Source: Prillingera fragicola
Lineage: Eukaryota; Basidiomycota; Tremellomycetes; Trichosporonales; Trichosporonaceae
Length of the DNA stretch: 64,000 bases
Direction of reading: 5' to 3'
Assembly (NCBI GenBank): GCA_002335605.1
Contig: BEDY01000001.1
Span: 1,302,001 to 1,366,000 of the forward strand
Part shown: positions 45,572-56,300 of the stretch, in pieces
How positions within the stretch are numbered: the first letter of the stretch is position 1
Layout of the letters: every line of letters starts with the position of its first letter
Program-made: the position numbers and the translations under genes
The notes under the pieces: model-generated
Seen by the model: only the letters and a program-made list of their open reading frames with translations
Told to the model about the DNA's origin: nothing
The model's database searches: none

Positions 45572-46310
45572 GTCGGCTGGGTGGGAGAGTCAGTAAACAG
45601 AGGAAGGTTTTGTAACAATGGTGATGAGTACTCGCGGTTGCCGGTGACGAGCGACAGCAACGTCTGCCGTTAGTCGGTGACCACGAGCTGTATGGTCTAT
45701 GCTTATCAGCGAAGCTCTTGCCAATCTACTATTCAGTGCCAGTCGTAATAGAGATGATAATTATAGATAGATAGCGAATGTTGCTGTCACAACATTGCTG
45801 GTCTCGATGACGATTTAGCGAATGGTCACAAGTCTCATAATGTCATTCAAACTTCTTCTGTATGCGCCACACACGCACGCAGCATGTGCCCTGCGTTAGA
45901 CTGCTGTGTTACTGTAATATTTGTCCCAGAATCCCAGGCGAGGAGACTCTACGGTCGCTGCGACTGCGAAAGTGCCACTGATTGTTTGGTTCCGCCCTGT
46001 CGCCATCGTTGTCGATGCCGGCGTGATCTAGACAGCACAATGCTCATCTTGCAATCCACTTTTTCACGCTAGCCCCTAAGGAGGCTGCACAAGTGGCAAG
46101 CACGTCATTTGCAGTACGTCGTCCGCAGGGAACAATGGTTGAAACCGTTGTCGGTGTCTTCCAGCGGCATTGGCCGAGCAACGACAACAGTCGCAATAAC
46201 CTGACAAAGCTGTCTGACGAAGCTGTCTGACCACGCATACGACATCCTGACATAATATAGCTCCCCTCTGGGATCATCTGTCTCAAGCCACCAACACGTC
46301 ACATCTGACC
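45572..46310. promoter_or_regulatory. Shared divergent promoter of FMO and TauD genes
   Basis: 739 bases between the two starts. Three HGATAR motifs sit within 20 bases at 45755-45774. AT content is higher than in flanking coding DNA around 45720-45860. No gene-like frame. Confidence 0.6.
45755..45774 (+). promoter_or_regulatory. Cluster of three GATA-factor motifs
   Basis: TGATAA at 45755-45760, AGATAG at 45765-45770 and AGATAG at 45769-45774. Fungal nitrogen-repression GATA factors recognise HGATAR, usually in clusters. Binding is inferred only. Confidence 0.45.
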
Positions 46311-47597
46311 ATGCCCCCCGTTGCCGTCTCTGACACCAGCGCTTCTGTCGACGACATAGCAGTAGTCAAGGCCAAGCTAGCTCAAGTCGACCTCTCAAAG
46401 ATTGACCTTGTTCTACCTCCTGAGAACACCATCAGACGTTACACCAAAGCAGGCATCGACCTGACCAACGGCTACCCGTATTTCCCACCCAAGCCCGAGT
46501 TCGTGCAGGATGTCAGGAAGGTGCGCGAGGACGTGCGTTCCCACGACTACGTCGATCCTGCTACGCGCGCAGATCCAGAGAAGAAGGCTCTTTTTGGCGC
46601 TGCCACCCGGGTGACCAAGCTCACCACCCACATTGGCGTGAGTTGGAGAATTGGCGGTGACGCTGACCAACAGACTGAGATTGTTGGGCTGCAACTCAAG
46701 GATCTCACACCCCAGCAGCTGGACGAACTGGCGCTCCTTGTCTCCGAGCGCAACATTGTCTTCTTCCGTGACCAAGACCTGTCGCCGCAGAAACAGCGCG
46801 AGCTTGGCGTCTACCTCGGCGACGGTGCCATCGAGGAGCACGTCCAGGCGGCACAGGTGCCCGGTGTCGGCCCTGGTGTGAGCCTCATTTGGGAAGGCGG
46901 TCGTAAGGACAAGATTCACAAGGGCCGATCCTTCCGTGTGCCCTATGGCGGAGGTCAGTTTGGTTGGCACACTGACCTGGTGCATGAGCCCTTTCCGCCG
47001 GGTTACACCCATCTTCACCAGGACACAGTGCCCGACGTCGGCGGCGACACGTTGTGGGCATCTGGGTTTGCGGCGTATGACAAGTTGTCGCCAGGGTTCA
47101 AGAAGATTGTTGATGGACTCAAGTGGGTGAGACCTGCGCACCCAAGCTGACCCTTCAGCGGCATCTATCGCTCGGCTCACTCATACAAGGACGTGAATGA
47201 CCCCGACGCACCTGCCCGACCAGTCCTGCGCTCCCACCCGCTTGTGCGCACCCACCCTGTCACGGGGTGGAAGTCGCTGTACGTCAACCGAGCAATGACT
47301 GTCGGCATCGAGGGGTTTGATCAGCCAGAGGCAGACGTCCTGCTCAACTATCTCCACGACATCTTTGAGCGCAGTACCGATATTCAGTTGCGCTGGCACT
47401 GGACTCCAGGAACAAGTGCAATCTGGGACAATCGCTCAACCATCCACACGGTGTCATACGACTATGAGGGCGAGCGTCACGGTACGCGAGTGTCGTCGCT
47501 TGCTGAGAAGCCTTACTTTGATGAGAAGAGTAAGAGCCGCGCTGAAGCCCTGAATCTTGAGCGTTGGCTCAACACGCCGTACATTGAGCGCTACTAG
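46311..47597 (+). CDS. TauD/TfdA-family Fe(II)/2-oxoglutarate dioxygenase (sulfonate dioxygenase-like)
   Basis: Three exons with two 36-nt introns give 404 residues, close to yeast Jlp1 (412). Start ATG 46311 (MPPVAVSDTSASVDD). Motifs: HIGTEIVGLQLKDLT at the domain start, ERNIVFFRDQDL, the metal-binding HxD in FGWHTDLVHEPFPPG, GGDTLWASGFAAYDKLSP, and the distal His and 2-oxoglutarate-binding region WDNRSTIHTVSYDYEGERHG. Family knowledge: these enzymes hydroxylate sulfonates such as taurine or sulfoacetate, releasing sulfite, or related substrates. The substrate here cannot be read from sequence. It is cytosolic, with no targeting signal. It shares a promoter with an FMO. Confidence 0.9.
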
Positions 47598-47725
47598 TCA
47601 GTCGTCCCTGAGTGGTCGGGGACTGGTCCGCGAGTCGTGGTAGTTGGTAGTCGCGTGTAAGTGAAGTAGAATGTAGTCAACATGGTAAATATGAAATGTG
47701 TAACAAGGGCAGGTAGTCGACCCAT

Positions 47726-48792
47726 CTAGGCAGTAGGCTCCCACTCGAGGAGATACTGGAAGTACGCAAAGCCTTCCTCGGGGCCAATCTCGGCTTGGGA
47801 GAACCTCCATCCGGGGCGGTTGATGAGGTAGCGTTTCCGAAAGTGAGGCTGTCCAAAGGTAAAGCTGAAGTGTTAGACGGAGACTCGTTCAAGGCGGTTT
47901 AGTACGCACTAGACGAACTTGGAGCCCTTCTGTTGCCTCAGGACGCGCACGCCCTCGTCCACCTCCTTGGTGCAGTTGATGACGTCCTTCTCCGGAGGGT
48001 TCCAAGGATCGCCCTTGGTGGTGAGCATGGCGCTGTGGATCAGTACTGGATCTCGCATATGCATTTCAATGAAGGTGCTCACTCCATCGTCCCTGTGCGT
48101 GTCAGCAACTCCGTAATGGAAGTCCACTAGTGTCGCAACTCACCTTTGTCAACAACGAGGTCGAACTCGCCCTCCTTGAACTGGAGGTCCATCACGTCCA
48201 TCTCCAACCATGTCATCTCTGGGCGGGTCTCTCCGTGACGCTGCTTCATCTGCTCGATGCAGGCAGAGGAGTACTGAACGCTGTTAGCCGGCACCACGAC
48301 ATCTCCCACACCAAACTGCGCGTAGCGTTCTTCCAACACTCACGTCGACGTTGACAATGTTATGGTAGCCGTCGTCGTAGAGCGCCTCACTCAACTGGCT
48401 GTTGCCACAGCCAAGCATAAGCATCCGAGTCTCCTTTCCCTTGCCGTCGGCAGTAAGGCGCTCAAAGATAGGAAGGAGGTAGTCTGGCTTGAGGAACCAG
48501 TCGAAGTTGTGCTCCATGCCCTCCCTGTTCGTCATTAGCTAGGCTTTCCCAAGGGAAGTGAGATTAAAATCGGAGCACAAAGAATAATGCGCTCCATGCC
48601 CATTCCAGTTCTTCGAAAAGCGGCCATTGACAGGTGAGGCTTTCCCTTCGACTCCGGGAGGGTCAAACTCACTTGAGATACCTCTCCTCCCTGATCGTCA
48701 GCTCTTGGCGCAAGTCCCGTTACTCACCAGTACTCGCGGGTGCCGTAACCCTCGTTAGTTGCCGGCAGATTCTCCTCAGCCTTGGACGGCAT
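47726..48792 (-). CDS. SAM-dependent methyltransferase, EEF1AKMT4/METTL13-like
   Basis: Seven exons from ATG 48792 (MPSKAEENLPATNEGYG), about 225 residues. One exon is only 10 nt (GG ACG ATG GA), and the second is 17 nt. Motifs: TREYWEERYLKEGMEHNFDW, typical of the N-terminus of this group, motif I LMLGCGNSQLSEALYDDG, VDYSSACIEQM, motif II/post-II FDLVVDKGTMDAML and FTFGQPHFRKRYL near the end. Family knowledge: human EEF1AKMT4 methylates eEF1A on a lysine, and related proteins share this fold. The exact target is inferred. The gene is divergent from SAM50, with 203 bases between starts. Confidence 0.88.
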
Positions 48793-48995
48793 CCTTGCTT
48801 GCTTGTTGTATGCAGATATGAATGAGTAACAGTCGTCAACAAATGGGCGGCCAATTCCAACTTTTAGAAAGTACAATTGCGGGGCCCCGAGACAACTTCC
48901 AGAACATCCAAAATGGACAACGGAGAGTCGGCAGTGAACGGCGTCATCGTTCTGTCCATTCTTTTACGAAAACATCACGAAATAGAAGGCGCACG

Positions 48996-50828
48996 ATGGA
49001 CCCGAACGCAGAGGGCGGACCTCCCATGGCGGAGATTGCAGAGGTGGACGTCGAGGTTGGGCTCAAGGTGCGTTGCGGAGGTGGCCGACGGGAGGACTTT
49101 GTGTTTCCTGTCGCCTACGCGAGTTGATGCTTTCGGGTCTGCCAACGGTCGCTAACTAGCGCGCAGAAGGACCTGGCCGCACCTCCTCCATTCATCTCAC
49201 CGCCTCTTGCTTCCTCTATCTTTCGCTCGGCCCAGGAACCCGGGTGGGACAAGCCCGTAAATGGTTTGTCGATTGGGGGACTTCTTCCAACGTACTGACA
49301 ACGTGCAGAGTCCGACCCCGAGAAGGTGCGCGCGTACCAGGAGGAGGAGTTCCAACGTCGCTTGAGGGGAGAGTATGAGGCCGCTCAGGCCCGTGTGGGT
49401 GAGGTTGTAAGTAGCTTGGAGGCCGACAAATGGCTAAGCAGAACTGACGACACTCAGGTCCACAGCAGTATGGACCGTCCTCTTCGCCTCACGTCGATTC
49501 GCATGTCTCCCCTTCCCCCTACCACGCGCCCCGACTTTCTGAACTCGCTTATGGCTCCATTCTTGGCACGGACTGGTCTTCCTCATTGGTTGCACCCCGT
49601 TCCACCTCCTCCGACTACGCTGCATGAGGTCCTGCTCAGCACCAAGTCACTGATTGAGCATGTCGACAAGTTTGGAGTCTTCGACATGGCATACACGGGA
49701 ATCCGCCTTGAGCCTACCCCTGGTGGTGCCGATGACGAGGTTGAGCTTGTCTTGCGGTTGCACGAGCGTGGACGTCTGTTTATCAAGGCCGGAACAGAGT
49801 TCGGTGGAAATGAGGGAGGCGGCAACGTCACTGCCAGGATACGCAACGCTCTTGGTGGCGGGGAGGACCTTGAGGTCAACGCCAGCTTGGGAACCAAGAC
49901 TAAGTCAGCGTACCAGGCTAGCCTCACGACCCCCATCTTCGGCTCCCCCAACCTGAACTTCTCCGTCCAGGGCTTCTCGCTCGACCGCGACAACACGGCA
50001 TTCGCATCGCACCGCGAGCTTGCCCAAGGTGGACGCGCAAAGCTCGCCGCGCTCTCGCCTTGGGGCAACCACGAGCTTACCTACGAGTACATTGCTCGCG
50101 ATATTGCCCACCTGACACCACGCGCATCTGCCTCCATTCGAGCACTTGCCCAGCCTACCACAAAGGCATCCATTTCACACTCGTGGACCTCGGACACGCG
50201 TGATGACCCGTGGATGGGCACGAGTGGTCGCCTTCTCAAGGCGACTCACGAGTTTGCAGGTCTTCCTGGCTCATCAGAGCTTGCCCACTTCCTCAAGTCG
50301 ACAACACAGAGTGCTGCTTCGCGCCCCTTGTACCCTGGCTCGAACATCTTTGTCTCTGTGTCCTCGCTCACCACCATCCTGTATCCCCTGTGGGCACGAG
50401 GAGCACCGGGTGACGCCCAGAGGTCGACCTACCTTCCCGACCGCACGTTCCTCGGTGGACCCAATTCAGTACGCGGCTGGAAAGTGGGCGGCTTGGGCCT
50501 CAGCGACCGTGTCGACTCCCTCGGCGGTGACTTGTCGTACGCATGTGGCGTATCCGTCGTGGCTCCCATCCCCAAGAAGGAGCACTGGCCTCTCAAGTTC
50601 CACACCTTCATGAACCTCGGCAAGGTCGTTCGTTATGACACTGACCGCAGCTTTGCGGACAATCTCGTCAAAATGTACTCGAACCCCAGCCTTAGCGTTG
50701 GTGTGGGTCTGATGTACCGCTTCGACCCCCTTCGCGTCGAGCTCAACTTTAGCATGCCGCTCATTGCGCGCCGCGGCGAGCGTCTCTCCCGTGGCTTGAG
50801 TGTGGGCGTCGGTATCGAGTTCCTGTAG
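48996..50828 (+). CDS. SAM50: Mitochondrial outer-membrane beta-barrel assembly protein SAM50 (Omp85 family)
   Basis: Start ATG 48996 (MDPNAEGGPPMAEIAE), four exons, about 540 residues. A short N-terminal region is followed by a POTRA-like segment (VHEVLLSTKSLIEHV-type, then FDMAYTGIRLEP) and a C-terminal 16-strand barrel region of alternating strands (SYQASLTTPIFG-like, FSVQGFSLDRDN). The loop-6 motif appears as FLGGPNSVRGW, the (V/I)RG[FYW] signature of Omp85 proteins. It ends LSVGVGIEFL, a C-terminal beta signal. Family knowledge: Sam50 inserts beta-barrel precursors such as Tom40 and porin, partly delivered by Tim9-Tim10. The 3' half is a single long exon. Confidence 0.94.
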
Positions 50829-51074
50829 AGACTACACTATGCATCACATCTCAAACATGCTTCCCCACTGTAGCTCCTGGCCCACACTCGACATCCAGCA
50901 ATGTTGCCACTCAGAATACTCCCGGTTGGGTCCCGCATCCAGTCGCCACCGTCATCCCTCACGTCGTCACTGCCTCTCACCTCACCTCCGCTGCATCCGG
51001 ATTCCTAATCCTACTCTAAACTCCAAGGTCATTGTCGCTGGATCCCCACCTCACTCACTAGAATCTCAGTAGCA

Positions 51075-52417
51075 ATGACCACTGCTGCAGAAGAGGCGCG
51101 TGCCCGCCGCCTAGCCGCCATCGAAGCTCGCCTCGGTCCCGCCGCACCTTCCCCAGGAGGTTCCGCAACACCCAACCTGGCCGCAGCATCGACAACTGCG
51201 ACGGCCGGCAACTCTATTGCGGGCGGGAGCATCACGTCGTCTACTTCCTCCGGAGATGGGACCCCTTCCAGGCTCGGAACTGGCACCCCGGTCGGTGGGC
51301 CGCCCCGCCATCTTGCCAAGGGATGGACACGCCCGAGTGCCGCCAAGGAGCGTGAGCGCCGGCGTGAGCTTGCGCGCGTGCTGCAGAGGTCGATCGTGAG
51401 GGATAGTGGATATGCGCAGGCCGCTGGCTGTGTCGAGGTGAGTTGGGTTGTTCCGCTGGAGTCGCGCCAGTCCTGAGCCAGCGAGACCTTGGTCAGGCCA
51501 GCCGGTGATGGCTTCCCTGCTGGCCGGCATAGCTGGAGCATTGGCCCATTGAAACAGTGAGGCAGTCAATGCTCCTCAACTGCAGCTTTCAGATCGGGTC
51601 TTGCAGTGTGGTCCGCCAGGCTTCAATACTGGGGCGTCGCCTCCCCTGTCCTCCATTGCTATTGCTCTTTGTGCTAAGCTGACTTCCAGACCCTACTTAA
51701 GATCGCGACCAACATTCAAAACAACTCTGACGAGAAGTTCCGCAAACTCAAGGGCGACAACTCTCTTTTGAAGAGCAAGGTTCTCAGTGTGCCGGGTGGG
51801 CGGGAGTTCCTCATTCTCGTTTGTGTCTCAAGAGCGCATCGCAATGTATCTGACCTCCCAGATGGGCTTCCACACCGAGACCATAGACTTTGTCTTGTAC
51901 TTCATCATTGACCAGTCGGAACGGCGAATGTATGAACTTGGCCTAGCGGCTGAGATTCTTCAAGAGGCAGTGAGTACTTGCCACATGCCTTGGATCAGCG
52001 TCTAACACTCGGCAGCTTCCCGATCTCCAGTCTCGCGTGTCCAACAGCAACGTCAGCAAGGTCGCGCACAAGACCGAGGAGGCCATCCGCGTTGCTGCTG
52101 CCAAGCGCCAGATCGAGGACGACCGTCAGCTAGTGCAGGACCGCGTTGAGCGCGAGCGCACGGCACGTATGGCTAGGGAGCAAGCTGCGCGAGACCTCGA
52201 AGCAAGGCAGGCTGAGCGCGAGGCAGCCGAGTCAGCCAGGCTCGACCCGGACACCGGCAATGGTGCGCCAGTGCAGCGAGGTGTTGGTGACTTCCGCCCA
52301 CCGACCCCTGACCCAGATGCCTCTGAGGAGGAAGACGATGCGGTCTATGGTCGTCGTAATGTTCAGTACGAGGGCCATCGCTGGGGAACCGCTGGCCAGA
52401 AGCTAGGAGAGGAGTAG
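51075..52417 (+). CDS. PUB-domain protein
   Basis: Start ATG 51075 (MTTAAEEARARRLAAI), four exons, about 333 residues; the first intron is 252 nt (51438-51689). The N-terminal 90 residues are Gly/Ser/Thr-rich. The PUB (PUG) domain follows: VETLLKIATNIQNNSDEKFR, LKSKVLSVPGG and REFLILMGFHTETIDFVLYF. The last depends on splicing 51823-51865 (donor GTTTGT), which restores the family's G-x-x-E-x-L-x-x-MGF pattern. A charged coiled-coil tail (DRVERERTARMAREQAARD) and a WGTAGQKLGEE end follow. Family knowledge: PUB domains bind the C-terminus of p97/Cdc48 and occur in PNGase and UBX proteins. No transglutaminase or UBX domain is seen. Inference: a Cdc48 adaptor. Confidence 0.82.
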
Positions 52418-52863
52418 GTAGTGTTGTACAGATGATGCACATATGTAAATACTGCAAGTTACACCAATGGACTCTAATGCTGCCCCACTACTACTACTAA
52501 TCAAGCATGGCTGGACATCCATGACGAGGGGAGGTGCAAGCCCGGAAGCAGGTGCCTGAAAGTGCCTTGTCCATCGTCGAAACTATCGGGGATAAGATTT
52601 CAACTCCGACAGACGGGTGATGAATGCCAGAGTGCCACGCTGGACGGAAGTATTTTACTGGTGGATCGTTTGGCAGCTGGAGAACGACGCGGATTCGAGC
52701 TCGTTGTAGACTCTTTGTCACTTACCACCCCTTTCAAAACGTGGGTACCTCCTGTCCCCCCCTACGGCACTCGACACAGCGCACACGACAGAACGCGCGC
52801 GCTGTTCCCTCCTTTGATCGGCATCGAAGAGCACCTGGGCTGACCACTTACAGTACCGACAAA
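52418..52863. promoter_or_regulatory. Upstream region of RPS26
   Basis: 446 bases between the PUB gene and RPS26, on the same strand. It includes a C-rich stretch before the start (around 52757-52768), as is common for ribosomal protein gene leaders. No gene. Confidence 0.55.
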
Positions 52864-53560
52864 ATGACCAAGAAGAGGCGCGGCGGCGGACGCAACAAGA
52901 AGGGACGCGGACACGTCAAGTTCGTTCGCTGCTCGAACTGCTCGCGTTGTGTTCCCAAGGTGAGCCTCGCAACTGGAGCGAGGCAGGATGAAGGGGTCGT
53001 CGGCGTTGGAAGGAGCTGGGACAAAGGGACATGAAGGTGTCGAAATTCAGGCGCGTTGCGAGTCTTTTCGTCGGACGACCCTTGCGTGGTGCCATTTTGC
53101 TTGCTGCTTGCTGGCATCGTGTCATTGCAGCGAGTGAACAGTTTGCACGCTGTGGTCGGCGCGCGCTTGCGACATCCTTGGATCATGTCTCTCCTTTTCC
53201 TTCCTCGCCCACCGGATCCATCCTCGCTCCTGCTTCAATCAACTTCAGTGACTAACTTTTCTTCAGGACAAGGCTATCAAGCGTAACGCTGTCAAGAACA
53301 TCGTTGAGGCCGCTGCTATCCGTGACCTTTCGGAGGCTTCGGTCTACGCCGAGTACGCTCTCCCCAAGCTTTACATCCGTCTCGCCTACTGCATCTCGTG
53401 CGCTATCCACGCCAAGGTTGTCCGTGTGCGTTCGGCCAAGCCCGGAGCTATCAACTCGCGCTCCAACCGTGCCCCTCCCCCTCGTGCCATCTTCAAGGAC
53501 GGCAAGCGCGTCAACCCCGCCGTTGCCGCTGCCATTGCTGCCAAGCAGCAGGCCGCTTAA
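52864..53560 (+). CDS. RPS26: 40S ribosomal protein eS26
   Basis: Two exons, 52864-52959 and 53267-53560, give 129 residues. The start [19 protein letters not shown] is diagnostic. The zinc-binding cysteines are in [12 protein letters not shown] and [20 protein letters not shown]; the C-terminal region has [18 protein letters not shown]. Family knowledge: eS26 sits at the mRNA exit channel of the small subunit. The single intron is 307 nt, much longer than most here, with branch-like CAGTGACTAAC just before CTTCAG. Long first introns are usual in fungal ribosomal protein genes and may affect expression. Confidence 0.97.
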
Positions 53561-56300
53561 ACGGTTTGATGATGGGATAGGTGCCTGGCGAGTCATAGCG
53601 TGATGAAGCCATTTCAGAGCTAGCCATGGAGCATTCTGCAGCAGCATACGCGTACGTGCAACTAACCTGTATGTGATGTTCGACTGGGGCGAAACTGTTC
53701 TTGGTGCGAAGGTATCGGGTGTCCATGTGCACATGATATGTCGTGAACCAACATCCCTCGTCAAAGTCACCACGGCGAAAGTGCTCATCTCCAGGGCACT
53801 CCTTGTCCTCGCACACATTCTCCCCAGCGATACACTTGTCCGCTGGCTACCTCCCGGTGTCTCCACGGGACTGACTAGCGCGTCGACGTCCCTGTAGACC
53901 AGCTGAATTGACTATTACCCGCTTTCCACTCTGGTGTGGTAGCAGGGGACGGCTCGGAGGTGTGTCAGGTTGGAGGTGTTCCATCTCGCCACTCCCCAAG
54001 GAGTTGGGCAGGAGGCGGCACATGAGACAGTGTACCACTAGGTGAGTGGTGTAACGGCCTACAAAGGGGCCCAGACGGTATTGCCTGCAGTCAGCCGCGA
54101 TGACGGCTGGAGCGAGTGTGAACAACGTAATGGGAGCCTCGCCTGCCTCGGGGTGCAGAGGACGAGAAACGCGGCCGTCAGACCGCTCACTGGGCTGACG
54201 GACCCAACAATGGTGCTCCGGCCCGCAGTCCAGAGGGGCAGTGACGCGGTAGTGCCGTAGATACGGATCCTGGGAGCTGCGAAAGATGCTTTGTTGCGAG
54301 CTCTGGGAACCATGGAGAGTTGACAGCCTCGGCGGTGATGAGCCTAAGCGGCGTGGTGAGTGGTTCAAAGGCTGGGCAGTCGCATTGTGTGGACAGCTCG
54401 CGGTTCAGGAGGAGGGACCCCTTCGTCTAAGAGTGGGTTGCGGGCTTGAAGCTGGGCAGGAGTTGATTAAGGCTATCGAGGCACAGAGACTGGTCATGCG
54501 ACATAATGAAGGTTGAAGGGACAGTCTGCTGGTGGGCGATGCCGATACTGTACTAAGTACAGTACAGATGATGTCGACGAGTCCTTCAGAGGTACCGGGG
54601 GTGCGTCATCCACTGGGTCATGAAAGTATGCCGACGCTCGCTGCCGGAGTGGCCGCGTCCGCTTCGCGCCATAGGAGCTGGGCTGTGCTGGTGGCGGTGG
54701 CCGGGGTTGTGTCGGTGCAGCATGGAGGGTCGGAGTGAAGAATGTCTTCGCGGAGCTAAGGGTTGCTGGAGACAAGCCGTAGGCATGGGTTATCTGTGGA
54801 CTGCCAGACAAGTGGAACGAGTGGAAAGCCAGACGTTCGACCACATTGGCCTTCGACCCATGGGAGATTGTCGCTGCTACGTGCGGCTGAAGGGCTGGGC
54901 ATGTTGATTTGTTGTCGTTACGGTGACACAAGTGCATACGTGTGGGGAAAGTATGCACGTTTGTCTGTCTGGTCACAATGTTTGGGCTTGTTTGGACGTC
55001 GACATCGTATGGCTACATCTGCATGACGAGTTCCCTCAAAACACTTTGCCGTCGAGGGTTGGTGGTTACGCTCTGACTGTGATCTGCCTACCGAACATTC
55101 CAAGATCGATATCATAGGAAATAAAATTCTTTGGGGTTTCCAAGCTCATCGCGAGGACCAGAAACTCTGTGAAGATCTTGAAGAGCATGAAGCAGTGCGA
55201 CAAATTAAAGGTGGCATATAAATCGTTGGCTGTGGTGAGCACTGCCACAGTGCCATTTGCACCTGTTTCAACGCCACCCACCCGCGGGGATCAGCCCAGA
55301 CCACCACACAGGCACGGTACCTGGTGTCGCAGTATCCGAACCCAATTACATCCTGTTTGCCAGGCTGGACGTCACACGAGGCTTCTACTGCTTCCATGGC
55401 GAGTATCATAACTGGTAGACGGTGTTTGAACTGCCACTTGCTCCGCCCCAGTGGAGTGATCATCTTTCGCGCAGCACCGAAGCACTGCAGATGGCTCTTT
55501 CCATCATCCACGGTTGCGGGGCCAGTTGCTCAGGGTAGCCCGAAACAACGATCCGAGAACTAAGAACACTGGCACCAAACAACATGCTATACAAGATCAA
55601 CTTGAGATCAGTGTCAAACAAGCAACCATTCGTGGAGCGTTTGGCCACTCGTAATGCAGGATGTAGTACTTTTGCACAGCCCTGCCGTGTTTTTCGTCAA
55701 AGTGTGCAGATTGTTCAGATCCACACCTGGTAAGCAAAGTGCAGCACGGGGTCTGTGCAACTCGAGCGACGTCCCCTTGGCCGCTGACTTTTGGCGGAGA
55801 GTTCCAGAGTGCTGTTCCTGACGTCGCAAGCAGCAGAGCCAGCAGAGGCAGAACTGCCGAGGCATGTTGATCACATAGCTCAAGAGCCGCGCCAAGGGAA
55901 TGGCCGTACACCATGCCCTGCCCGCGGCCTCCCCCGCGTCTTGTCCGTCGTGTACCTCTGCTGTGGATTTCGAGCGTGGTACTCCTGCACTGCAAAAGTA
56001 TCCGAGGCCAGGGATAGGCATAATCAAGAGGCCCAGCCAGCGCTCTGAGGCAGGGCAAGGATCGCTGAGATGAGCAACGAGTCGGCCGTCACCACAGCCC
56101 AAACGCTGTGTGGACGGCCCAGTTCCCCTTTGCTTTCCCCTCCTCCGTCCTGCTCCCCAGCCCGTTACCTACTGTATCTGTTCTCGCCCTGTCTGCACGA
56201 GGTGCAAAGGATCCTAACACATCCATCCGCTATTCCCGTTGACTTCTCTTTCACTTCTCAACACTCTCGTGCCAGCGCGTTCATTGTCTCGCCAACACCC
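53561..56300. other. 2.7 kb gene-poor region
   Basis: I read all frames and found no domain, no convincing exon chain and no repeat-element signature. Minus frames at 53847-54368 (173 codons) and 54494-54976 (160 codons) lack motifs and acceptable splice continuation. A minus frame at 53511-53816 with CEDKECPGDEHF and CWFTTYHVHMD is compositionally protein-like but overlaps the RPS26 3' end. The distal part must contain the promoter of the gene at 56301. Confidence 0.5.

Noticed and set aside
46044..46302. Short minus-strand frames upstream of the TauD gene
   Set aside because: No motifs; they overlap the expected promoter and leader of the TauD gene.
52960..53266. snoRNA in the RPS26 intron
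   Set aside because: No RTGATGA C box paired with a CTGA D box, and no H/ACA hairpin-hinge pattern was visible by eye.
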